Assembly: GCA_036971475.1 (NCBI GenBank)
Contig: JBAIZL010000006.1
Location: forward strand, 97,866,742 to 97,930,741
From: Prosapia bicincta
Lineage: Eukaryota; Arthropoda; Insecta; Hemiptera; Cercopidae
Direction of reading: 5' to 3'
DNA length: 64,000 nt
Position 1 is the first letter of the stretch. Each line of letters starts with the position of its first letter. Made by a program: the position numbers and the translations under genes. This document shows, one piece after another, positions 1 through 12,900 of the stretch. The notes under the pieces are model-generated. The model searched no databases. It was not told where the DNA came from and saw only the letters and a program-made list of their open reading frames with translations.

Positions 1-905
1 GTAGGTGATGTAAACTGAACAAACATACTTACGAAGGAATATGTTGGGACAATTATAGGGTGACGACTGTTCACAACGAATAACTTACATGTGATGACTT
101 TTTACACAGATTATTTAAACTGAAGAATCATACTTATGAAGGAATAATATATTGGCCTACTTATATGGTGAGAACTAGTTACATGACCAAGTATTTTATG
201 TGATGGATTATATACATATGATTTACACTTAACAACCATACTTATGAAAAAATAATATATTGGCCTACTTATATGGTGAGAACTAGTCACATGGCCTAGT
301 ATTTTATGTGATGGATTGTATACATATGATTTACACTTAACAACCATACTTATAATATGGTCAATAATATGTTGGCCATTTTTAGGGTAACAACTGGTCA
401 CAAGAAATAATGTTTTATGTGGTGAGTTTTTACACAGATGATTTAAACTAAACAATTATTACTTATGAAGAAATAATATGTTGGCCTACTTATAGGCTGA
501 TAACTGGTCACAAAGAATAGTGTCTTATGTAATGAGATTTTACACAGATGATTTAAACTAAACAATTATTACTTATGAAGAAATAATATATTGGCCTACT
601 TATAGGCTGATAACTGGTCACAAAGAATAGTGTCTTATGTAATGAGGTTTTACACAGATGATTTAAACTAAACAATTGTATTTATAAAGAAATAACATGT
701 AAGCCTACATATAGGCTGATAACTAGTCACAGGGGCTAATATTTTATGTGATGAGTTTTTACACAGATGATTTAAACTAAACAATTATACTTATGAAGGA
801 ATAATATATTAGCCTACTTATAGGTTGATAACTGGTCACAGGGGGTAATATTTTATGTAATGAGTTTTTACACAGATTATTTAAAACTGAACAATCATTC
901 TTATG
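1..905. repeat. ~120-bp tandem array abutting the last RhoGAP exon
   Basis: About seven or eight copies of a ~120-bp unit are visible. Each has a block 'ttatgaagaaataatat', then 'ttggcctacttata', 'aactggtcaca' and 'tttacacagatgattt'. Copies in the middle (about 440-680) are nearly identical, and copies toward the window start are more divergent. The last copy runs into the 3' end of the minus-strand GAP coding exon, whose final codons and stop match the start of the unit. The array therefore lies at, or forms, the 3' UTR of that gene. Confidence 0.85.
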
Positions 906-1219
906 AAGAAATAAATATTTGGTCAGCCCAAGCAATGATAATTTCTACTATCCTCGTCTGATATATAGTGTCCAGCAGAGAGAACATGTTTGATTGATCT
1001 TTTGTATTCCTCATTAAAGTTGGGCCAAAAACAATGCCTAAATTACTTGGAGACATGTTGTTAACAGCTTCTTGACTTGAAACCCTCTTCAAGTGTTGTA
1101 TCAATATGCTTGCCGTACAGTAGTAGTTTTTGGGAAGTTTCTCAATTATTCTCTTTAGCTCATTTTTAGCAGCATCCTCTGAATGGATTTTTGTATTACA
1201 AGCCCAATCCTTCGAAAAC
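901..1219 (-). CDS. RhoGAP gene, last coding exon (C-terminal half of GAP domain)
   Basis: The acceptor 'tttcag' precedes the exon, and its first base completes a Lys codon with exon 6. It encodes 105 residues plus TAA. Key motifs are 'LPKNYYCTASILIQHLKRV', 'NNMSPSNLGIVFGPTLMR' and 'TRIVEIIIAWADQIF', the last three helices of a RhoGAP fold. The protein stops a few residues after the domain, whereas vertebrate relatives have long tails. The final residues (IFISS) and the stop lie in DNA matching the adjacent 120-bp repeat. Confidence 0.88.
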
Positions 1220-4200
1220 CTGAAACGTAGACTTCAGTTAAGACAACATAGCCTGGGAAAGAGTGTATAGTGTACTATGAGATTTTATTCTAGAGTAAAC
1301 AATAAATTTAGGCTATCATATCTTTCAGTCTAAAAGATAAAGTGAAAGCTATTAACACGTTCAGCACGGCTAGCGTACCGGCATGCTCTAGGTTCCCTTA
1401 CAAGGCACTGAGCTTGCTGGTGCGCTCCCCGCTTCCCTTCTGAGAGACGGCGAGCACAACGGCACGCTCACTCCCAGTCTAATTGAAACTTCTCTAGTGT
1501 CGATACGTATTTGTATAAAAGTTTGATTTTTACATCAGTGCTTCAGAAGAGTTTGGAGAACATTGTGCCTGAGTCATTTTTAAATCTGACCATCCCAAGT
1601 TAACTTTTGATGCTTCAACTGAAGCAATGCTTCAGGGAGTTTTATGAACAGATTTAATTTGGTTTAACTTTTATATTTTAATTTTTTGTTAGTTTGAACC
1701 ACTTAACGCGGAAAAATATCCAGTAAAAACAACGATAATAAAAATAAACTAAGCTTTCTGAACTAACGCAAGAATAAACAATAACTGTCCTATTAGAGTG
1801 AATGAACCACCTCGAGGTGGGAACAGACTACTGTAAATAAAAGTCATTGGCAAAATGCTTGGACACCCGAAAACCTAATGCGCATCATAAGGTTGTAGTA
1901 AACATATGTCAGCTAATCTCGGCTATAAATAGTCTCGGACGTGACATATGCATTATCTATGTCTGCGTTTACATTATCGATCTCTATCCCTTTGTGAAAC
2001 ACATGACACAAACAGAAACAAACAATCCGAGTTGAGTGGTTATTTTAGTATAAAGTATATTTTAGTAGTAGGTACTTTTTTTAATTTAAATTATCTTTTT
2101 AGTGTCTGTCTTTTTTATTATTTGTCATACAGTATTTTATTATTTGTATATTTTTTATTGTGACCCGATAAATAAAACAATATTTTAATGTCTAATATAC
2201 AGTTTTGATGTCCTCAATAAACCTGTATATGTTAGAAATAAAATTATTGAGATGAAAACAACGGGCACGATAATTAGATGCTACGACAAGCTATGCAACC
2301 CGCATAGCGTTCCACTGCCATCAGAGGTGGAAGTTAGCGAAAAACAGACAGTAGTTTAATGAGATCATCAATATCGCCGCCGTGCTGAATGTGTTAAGAA
2401 TGGAAGCTATTGAAAGGGAAATAATACCAGAGTCTGAAAACATTAACATACGCTCAAATATCCTACGTATTTAGTTCATTATTTGATTTAAAGGGGCAAT
2501 GCCTTTGAAATATTTATATCATTTTAGTGTATTTCTTTCATTGACTACATTGAAAAAAATGTGAATGTAACAGAAGTTCAATATACGATACTTGTATTTT
2601 GAATAATACTAAAATGAGGTTAGATATGTTCAGATGCATCATAGTGATACACTTTTTGACATCACGGAAAATACCTTAACGTAAATGAAAAGAGATGTTG
2701 AAACCTATTTTTATTGTTGAATATATATAGTGCTAAATAAACACATAACAATATAAATTAACTCAACATAAGAAAATGAATTTGCTGAATGCACAAATGG
2801 TAAATTATCAGGTGGCTATCTAGACGGCAACAATGCTCACAAACATTACACTTCTACAGCAAGATATCATTCATTTAGCGAGCTATTAGATAGGGTGCTG
2901 CCTGATGAGTACTCTATGAACTAACACAGAAGTGGTGCATAGACTAAATCAATGTGTTACAAAGGAAACAACATTTTGTGAGGTGGTGTAAATAATGCAC
3001 CACTGTGTAGCATCTCAATCGAAATAGGTGATGCAAAAAATGAATCACGGTACTGGAAAGAGTTGAAACACGATTTTTATATGATGTAGGCCTATAAAAT
3101 GTAAATATCTATTGTATTTCAAAAATTAAACTCTATAGTCTTCGTATAGTTTTTTTTTATTTTTCCTATTTGTCATTACAAAAGTTGGTGGGTTTTTAGG
3201 AAAAGTATTTTTCATAAAAAAAACTGGTTAAATGACATTTTTTCGTAAAATTTTGTAACTAAAATTATATAGATTATTAAAAAAAGCATTTAACAATAAC
3301 TGATGATGATAAAAAAAAGTTATTAAATGAATTAAAGAAAAAAAAACTTTTTGAGGCCAGTGGGCTGTTTATTAAGTTACTGCTCATAGGGTCAAAAGGC
3401 TATATTGCGATAAATGATTTTTCTATTTTAAAATATCATTTCCATAAATATAATATTGACTTACAAAACAACACTAATAACAATTTATGTTTTAATAAAG
3501 AAAAAGCATAATAGTTTCTTACAGTTAAGTAGGAGTGTTTACTGGAAGAATAATTTCTGTTTTGAGGTTGGGATTCCTACAAATGAAGAGATAAAACCAC
3601 TTGGCAACCATTAAACCTACTGTCAGTGAAACTAGTTTGTTTTAGAGAGTTGTTTGTCAAATCAGTGGCTTAACATCAGTTGTTACATTTTATAGAGAAA
3701 TAAGCATCTGGTAGAGGTAAAATTTTATAAGCTGGCACTTGAGGGCTGCAGGCCTTGGTGAGAGGATGAGGGGAGGGTGGAGGTACTTGTATGTCATTTT
3801 CGAAAAACATGAATCCTTGGACTTTCGCTGACTCAAACGGTTAACTTATTATTTTGTTATTTATTAATACTTTTTCGTGTATAGTAAAAATAATAAGTGT
3901 AAATAGGGGGTTCACGGAAACGTGCTAGTTGGATTGTTCAAGGGTTGGGATGGGTAGGCTGCGATTTATGGTGTCAATGAGGGATGATGACAGTGTCTGA
4001 TGTTTTATAGACAACAAATACACAATTTCTACCCAAGAGGCAAGTGCCAGCTTATAAAATTTGACTTGTATCTCTTAGATAATACGAAAATCATAGACAA
4101 TGATGCAATGAAAAAAGGCAGTGTTCAAATGACGTTAATTTTTGTCAGGGAAATACAAGCATTTGTCAAAAAGACTTTGACATGATGTTGAAGAAATTTT

Positions 4201-6936
4201 TTGATTTGTCAAGTTTGCCCTTTTATTTGTTAATTTAAATAAAGAACACTCATGATTAGCAAGAAATTTTTTAAACTATAGCATGAACATTGTCTGTAAC
4301 TATCAAAGGGATAAACAAATTTCATTTTTCTAGGTTAGATAATTTCAATACTTAGTAATAAAGTTAAAATAGATATCTATTAAATGTGTTTATATTTAAA
4401 AATTACAGTACAACCTCATTTATCTAGATTTTCAGGTTGAGCTTACCAACTTTTCATGCATTTATTTACAATACTTAGATTTTTAACATTAGATAATTTT
4501 TAAAAATAGTTGTCAATACATAAAGTGTATTACCTCAAAGGGTCATGAATTTCTTTCATTCAATGTACAATACAGACATTATTTACAATTATGTTGTAGA
4601 GTTTTGCTAATAAACTAATTAGTCTTTGTAGTATTGAGTTTGGCAGTTGAAAGACCAAGAGGTTGTCATGATTTCTTTCCTGTTGTATGTGTTGGGTAAA
4701 TGCAGATAATGGCACTACCTAAAATACTACGTTGGTAAGGGAAAGTTGTCCTTGACAGACTTACTGAACCTTGCTACTTTTCTCTAAAAATAAATTTCTT
4801 TCACCAAATATAACTTTGTTAATCACTTAAACAATAGTTTATGACTATCCGAACTTTGAATTTAGTAAATTTGTTAAAACTTACTGAGACAGAACGTTTT
4901 CGATCGCTATGTGCCGATCTTCATCAGTGTCTTCTGCTTGGAGATGTTGGATCAAGCAGTGACGGTTTTAAATATAGGTTTTCGATAGTATAAAGAGTAT
5001 GTGTGATTTGTATTGTGTTTGTTCGTTTAATATATTAGTACTTTGTGTTTTTTTTGAGTGTGGTCCTTTTTTGTTGATGTGTAGGATTTCTAGGTTATGG
5101 TATGTCTGTGTATTTGTGTCCTGTTTCTTTTATGTAGTTGTAAAATGTTTAGTTGGTGTTCTGTTTGTGTTCTTCGACTCTTTGTTTAAAGCTGCGACCT
5201 GTTTTTCCAATGTAGAATTTGTTACATTCGTCGCAGTTGAATGTTGAGATGACCCAACATCTCCAAGCAGAAGACACTGATGAAGATCAGTACATAGCGA
5301 TTGAAAACGTTCTGTCTCAGTAAGTTTTAACAAATTTACTAAATTCAAAGTTCGGTTAGTCATAAACTATTGTTTAAGTGATTAATAAGAACGTAATGGA
5401 CTATAAAATTCAAGAATATAACTTTGCTTCAATGAACTGTTCATTATCAATCAGTTGATGATTATTCTGTTTCCAAAAGTGTTTCAAACAGAAGATAGTA
5501 TGTATTTAAATTTTTGTCTACCTACAAAATAAATAGTGAAGCCTACATTGTTATACTGTAAAATTAGTGTGTTCAAATACTTTGAGGCTCTGACTATAGT
5601 TTTCAGTAAAACAGTGTTCTTGTTGCATTCTTTATGGATGATATTTTTGTTGTCCTTAATCCTTAGATTTTTAGTTTACCAGATCATCTATGGTATAACG
5701 TAGTTTGGATAAAAGAGGTTGTACTGCGAAATATTAAAAAAAATTGAAGGTGACAATAATATATAAAGTATAAATTTTGTTTTACTTTACAAACTGAGGA
5801 TATAGTCGATATGTAAAAAGTGGTTGAGGTAGTTGGCGAAGGTACAGCTTCAAGACATTTGCTATGATGTGGGGGTGGATGTCGGTCAAATCAACAGTTT
5901 CTCCTCCTATTTCAAACTCATGACATAACCTTTCAACTCTTGATTTTACTCCAGATACTCGGTAAATCCCCTAGAATGTACATTTACAGTTAATAAAATG
6001 TAATATTAATATTTTTTGGCTAAACACCAACAATAAAATTTTTAGTTAATGTTAATAAAAATGTTTATTTATGTACTGAATTCCATCTTGTTAAAGTAAT
6101 TTATAGAATAATGAAAAGTTATGTCAACTAATGGTAACACAGTACACATAATTTACATTCTTTAATGTCTCTATGAAATAGTGAAAAATTGCTAAATATT
6201 TTATCTGTTTTACCATAACAGCAACTATGTCTCTAACTATTTTGCAACTTATATTATTGTGTTTAAATAATTTTATCTTTTTTATTAATGCCATTATCTT
6301 CATCTTCTGAACATACAATTAATAACTGGATGATTTATCTTCTTTAAATCATGGCAGCATCAAATTTTCATAATTTTTTTTGTGAATTAAACAGCAACAA
6401 AAAATACAACCTTAAAATCACATTAAACCTAAAACAAATTGTAGTACTGAGGCGTTTTTGTCTCTTCAAATTTAGTACTCATAGACCGATCTCTTCTTTA
6501 TTTGTTGCCTTCTTTGTTTTAAAGTTGGAAAATCATCAAAGCCACGCACTTTTGATACCGCTGCCTTAAGCAATTGGTTTGTTGTGATTCTGAAACAATT
6601 CCTTAAATTGTTCATCCAGAAATTCCCCCATCTTCCGATGTTCTTTTTTCCCACTATCCTGCCTTGGATAATGTGTGGGAGCACTCCATACCATTCTCAT
6701 CTTTTGATGTATCCCAACTATTTGGGTTTTCACTATTTTACTGCCAAGCAAATTCTTTATTTCAACATTCTCAAAATCTCTATATTAGAACTAGCTGGAC
6801 CAACTAAGAGGGGCTTGGCATCCCTCAGTGTACCCCATTCTAACATAACACAACTGGCAACACTTACTTTCCCAATATACACCTTTGTACACATATCCAC
6901 ACAAACACACACTAAAAACAAAACCCTTCTTCCTGT

Positions 6937-6990
<54 letters not shown>

Positions 6991-9900
6991 ATACACAATC
7001 TTAAAAGTATTCAGACCCACACAAAAACACTGAAAACAATACACCTTTTCTCTGTCACATACACACACACACTTACACTTCAACAAACAACAAAATCTTA
7101 GACATTTATACTAACATATTCTCTTAGGGTTCTTGGTTTGTCAGAAATGTTGTACGTTGGGAGTGCTGAAAAGACCAGAGCATAACAAACTGTGGTCTAG
7201 GATGCAGCTTGCCCTGCTGAACATGTATAGGCACATATACCCTCAATTGGAAAACTTGGTGCATGAAGTAAGTCCCTGATAAAGACCAAAAGAGTAAAAT
7301 ATGAGAAATATTTATCACCTGTATTGAAAAAACAGAAAGGAAAATAAGCGGCTACATACAATAAAATTGCACCTGCAAAATTAGGTGCAACAGCAAAGGA
7401 GGGACTCATATCACCTTGCCTCCTGAATCAACAAATTCCTCAGCTTCTACCACTGTCATAGCTGTGATGGAATCTGAGGAAACATTGCCTGGGACATCTT
7501 CTGATAGCTTATTGATTACATAGTAAATAAACTTACTAAAACTATTCTGAAAACATCATCCAGACCACGGCCACCACCTGTCTGTGGTGGCATGATGAAT
7601 GCACTGATACCATTTGTTTGTGATGAAAAGCCTTAAACAAGTTCAAGAGACAACCAACAAATGAAAACCTAGAACACTATAAAATCCTTGTCTGGTAATT
7701 AGAAAACAATGGTCTACTTTCCAATGAACGGTTTTAGACAAGGTAAATCAACAGTTGACCAATTAGTTTTGCTACAGTCAGCTATATAGAATGCCTACCT
7801 TTTGCAATAAAACACTCGTCGGTGCTTTCTTCCAAGAAGGCATATGATATGGCATGAAGAGCAATTTTGAACACTTAAAATTATGGGGTGTACAAGGTAA
7901 CATTTTCGCATTCGTCAAGAATTTTACAAGTAACAGGTCTTCCCATGTACATCTTGGATTCTCATATTATAATTGCTACAAACTAGAGAATGGTGTTCCA
8001 GAGGGTAGCATTCTGAGTGTGGCACTGTTTGCCATTGCTATTAACAGCATCACTGCAAATGTACTGTCCCCAGACCACTGCTCCCTGTTTGTAGGCGATT
8101 TTTGTACACATGTGGCTACTTGAAGCATTTCAACAGTGTAAAGTCCCTTCAAATAATTACTATTAGGTTACAGGAATGGTAAAAATTAATCTACAGGCTT
8201 TAACATTTTCGCTTTCAAGACCCAGTGTAAAGCATTTAGTCCGCAGGCAACACCAGGAGCCAATCCTTTATCTAGATAGTATGCAGCTTCAAACCACGGA
8301 TAATGTTAGATTTTTGGGTCTTTTATTCATTAAAAGACTTTCATGAATCCCACATGTGCATGATTTGAAGATTTTATGCAACAAGATATTGGTTGTCTCG
8401 AATTTTGTAGTCCATTACGTTCAGTGAAATTTAATTAATCACTTTTACATTATTTTATATTTATCCAAACCTTAATTTATTTTGTAAATTTGTAACAACT
8501 TACTGAGACAGAACATTTTCAATCGAAAACGTAAAACGTTCTGTCTCAGTACAAAATAGATTAAAGTAATAAACTAATGTAAACGTGATTAATATTGGTT
8601 CTGTTGAGAGTTCTTAGTGGTATTGATTGGGGAGTTGAGAGAACTTGTATGCTTCATTTATATCCTGCTGTCATAAGATAGCCCATTGTTTACGGTTGTA
8701 TAGCCTATTCATCTGCTTGACTTACAGTACTGATAACTCTCGATTCAATGCATCTCTCTGGTCTTAGACTTGCTACCGGTGCTTTTAGAGCAGCCAATCT
8801 CTAGTCTTCTCATTGAGACTGGGGAACCTACTCTTTCATGGCAACATTAGAATCTTCATGTTTCATATTATACTGGTTTTCAAACCAAACTATCCAGCAT
8901 TCAAAATAATTTTTCATAACTCTTGTTGATTGTTACAAAGAGTGTCAATGCTCAACTGCTTCCTTCGGCATAAGAATGTTGGGCATCTTAATAACTTAAA
9001 TTTAAAAATTCCATTTATATTCGAATTAATATTGTGTTAGATTTTTCCATGGACAATAAAAATAGCAAATTTTAACTTCTCATTTTCCAAGTATCTAAAA
9101 CACAACACTCCTGATGTTATCTATCCAGGAATTGTTGGAAATCTGTAGAACCTACCAACAGGGTGTCAGGATGTACCTACACCTACAGATTGCTCTCAGC
9201 ATCCATTGTTTTAAGAGCAAAATTGTTTGCCATTTATCAAGCATTAACAAACTGTTCCATCTTCAACGTCCCGTTATATTGTATTATTTTTCCAAAAGTG
9301 CTTTCCAGGCAATTCAGGAAATTTACTCTAAGAACTCTTAAATTGTGCACATTTTGTATTCAGTACACAGGCTCCAAATACAGGGTGCTGTTGATCATTT
9401 TTCTAGGCGTCTGTTCAATATGAAATACTCAGAAACACAAAATCGGATAAAGAGGGACAATTAGGCACAAGTATGATGCCACAAGAAGTCATGGAATTTT
9501 GTGTGTAAAATAAAGAACTCACAATAGTGTGTTTGCTATAGAAATATCTTGTATGAAATGATGAATGAGAAACTCTGAATGGAAACAAGCTGAGACAAAT
9601 CAATAACACAATCCATACATGGAGGTCTTCAATTTGTTCCCATCACAGGGATAAAGTGGTGGTTACTCGGATGGTTGAAGCAACTAGGATCTCCACTATG
9701 TCAGTTTTGTGGAGGTACTATCACAGTCAAGCATGTTCTGCTTGAAGGTAATGAGCTGACCAGGATTCATCAACGGTATGATATTCCAGGGGGTTTAAAC
9801 TTAATGTTAATAGATGATGTCACAGCTATTGACCATATCATCGCCTTCTTACACCACTTCAATTTATTTAATAAAATTGAATGGCATTGTTATTTAGTTT

Positions 9901-12900
9901 AAGTTAGTTTAATTTAGAATTAGTTTAATATAATTCTTTAATTCAAGTGTTAGCATTGATCTTTAATTTTAACTAAATTAGATTAAGAGTTTATTACTAG
10001 GTTTGTAGTAATAGTTTGGATATTATATATTACTAATATAAAGTTAGTCATAAGAATTTGTGTTGGCGATATTAACCTTAGTGTTTTTTACAAACAAAAT
10101 TGATATCAACATCTAGATATAGACAGATTTATTTTAAGTAATTTAATCTGCCAGCATTACATTCTCCAGCATTACAGTAACACTCTTCACTCTAACTCCT
10201 AGTAAAATTGGATTTTCTTAGAGTGAAATGATTAAAATAAAAATAAACTAATATAAAATCTTTCAAACTGAGACGTAAGTTTTTACAAATTTACAAAATT
10301 TAAAGTTTGGATAGTCATAAACTAATGTTAAAGTGATTGATTAAGTTTCACCAAACGTAACGGACTACAAAATTCAAAAGATTTCAAATTTTTGTTATAA
10401 ATCCTAGTTTATAATGGAAATATAATGATATTTTTTTTAACATTTTTAATTTGGAACAGAAATAACGTAAAATTTTTACAAAGTAATTACAAATATTATA
10501 GAATCCATAAAGTTTGCACACCATGTTTTTGTATCTATTTAAAATTGTACAGTTAATGAGTATATAATGTGAAAATATATAACAACATTTCTACTGCACT
10601 AAGTCTGTAATGCTAAGACATGAATCAACAATTTTAAAAATTAATTTTATAAGAATTACAATTTAGTTGATGTCTTATGGTGTAACTGGAGGGGAAATGG
10701 TTTATTTAGATAACTTAAATATGACAACTATATTATAAAAACATGTAGCAGTTAATAACGTTAAGAAAGATTTTTGGAAACCTCATTTTCTTGTTTTAAA
10801 AGCTATTCCTTATTGCTTTGGAGTGAATTTAAAGATAGATACAAAAGTTGCTTGATTTTGAAGTATATTTAAAAAGATTCAGCTCATGTCTATCATTTAT
10901 TTGCTTCTCATCTAGAATATTTTTGTAACTAACTCTCTTCATAAATAAAATATACTTTATTAAAATTACAAAGTTACTCATATTTTCAACGGACGCATTT
11001 CACACTAAATTAGTGCATTATTTAGTGTCTTGAAATATTGAATAGTGCATTGATATTATATGAAAGTCATCTATTGAAAATATAAGTCAGTTTGTGGATT
11101 TAATCAAATATTTTAATTATCACGGTAAAGTCTATTTTTAAACTGTCTCTAAATTTGAGGATGTCTTAATTTATATAACTAATAAAACATGACAGTTTAA
11201 TTTTACCGACCTTTACTAATAATCCTCTTTTGTCTATTTCCTGGACACATTTACATACTATAGTTGGAATAGAATTTCCTGTCTGAAACAAGTGTTGGTC
11301 CAAATCTACTCCAAAAGTTGTCATTTGTGGAGTGTTTGGTGACGTGTCATGCTTGCTGTTCCCAACCATCTTCTGGGGTAATACTGTTTCATACTAAAAT
11401 TAATCATTTAAAATTATTAGTTTATATTCTTAATATCAGGTGTAAAAGCTACTGTCAGAAATTATTTTAACAGATTGTTTAAAAAGTAAGACAATTTAAT
11501 GTTACAAAATTATTCTTTTTCTATTAAAAGACTTTAATTAACCCTAGAAAGCTAATCTATCGTAAAAATTACGAGCGGGTTTTGTTATTGTTTGGCTATT
11601 TGCCTTTTTCTGCGTTAATAGACTTGCCCAACCAGTTCCGTACCTTACTGTGGTATGCTTATGCATTAGTCATTGTTTTGTACTTCTGTGACTTGTCATT
11701 TCAACTCAGCTACAAGTCATTCGTAAAAATTACGATAGTTTAGCTTTGATGTTCGGATTTTTTCGCATACCGTTCTACCCATGATGGATTGTTTTTGATT
11801 GATTAGTGATAGTATTTTGTTTTTCTGAGTATTTTTAGTTTTAATGTGCGACAATTCTACAAAATACATGATTAATGCTATACCGTACACAGGAAAAGCG
11901 ATGTCCACCGAAGGTTTACCTCAAGCCGAATTTTTTGGGAAGAATTTGTCAACGGCTTGTCATGGATCCAATCGTAATATAACTATGGACAATTGGTTCA
12001 CGTCTGTTCCATTGGCAACCTCACTCTTAGAAGACCCATACAAACACTCTATAATAGGCACACTAAGAAGAGATAAGCGAGAAATCCCTCCCGAAATGAA
12101 AAATCCTAAGGGCAGAGCCATAGGGACGAGTATATTTTGTTTTGATGGGCTAAAAACTATGGTATCTTACAAAGTAAAAAACTCAAAAGTGGTTTTACTA
12201 CTATCAACCTGCCATGAGAAATCAGTCATCGATCAAGACTCCAAAAAACCTCAAATAATTGAAACCTACAATGCTACAAAAGGAGCAGTTGACACGTTAG
12301 ATCAAATGTGCCACAAAATTTCTTGTAGTCGTAAGACTAAACGGTGGCTTATGTGTGTATTTTATGACATCCTGAACATAATATTAGTGAATGCCTACGT
12401 CATTTATGTTACAAATCTGGTGAAAATGGGACAAAAACCTCTTTCAAGAAGAAAATTTGCTATGGAAATTCACCACAGCCTTATTGAGCCCTGGCTTCAA
12501 GAGCGGCTCCAATACCCAACTTTGACCCGGAAACTCAAGGAATCTATTGCCAATATCTTGAAAGTTCCAGTGCCAAATAGGGCCCAAGACCTTCCTCAAA
12601 ACACATCAAGAACCATTTTTGGGATTTGCCCATCGATGAAGAGAAGAATGACCACAGTCTACTGCTGCCGCTGCAACAAACCAATCTGTGCAGAAAGTGT
12701 TGTGTTAACTGCGTACAGGACTTGTAAATATTCAAATTTCACACAAACATGTTTGTATTGATATAACTAACCCAATTGTGTTTATTAAAATTTTAATTTG
12801 TATCTAAAAATATTTTTATTATTAATTTTTTTCCCAATTCGTAAATTTTACGATAGTTTAGCTTTAACGTAATTTTTTGATAGATTAGCTTTCTAGGGTT

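Noticed and set aside
6584..7033. 149-codon plus-strand ORF
   Set aside because: Its C-terminal part is the CA microsatellite, and the rest shows no recognisable domain.
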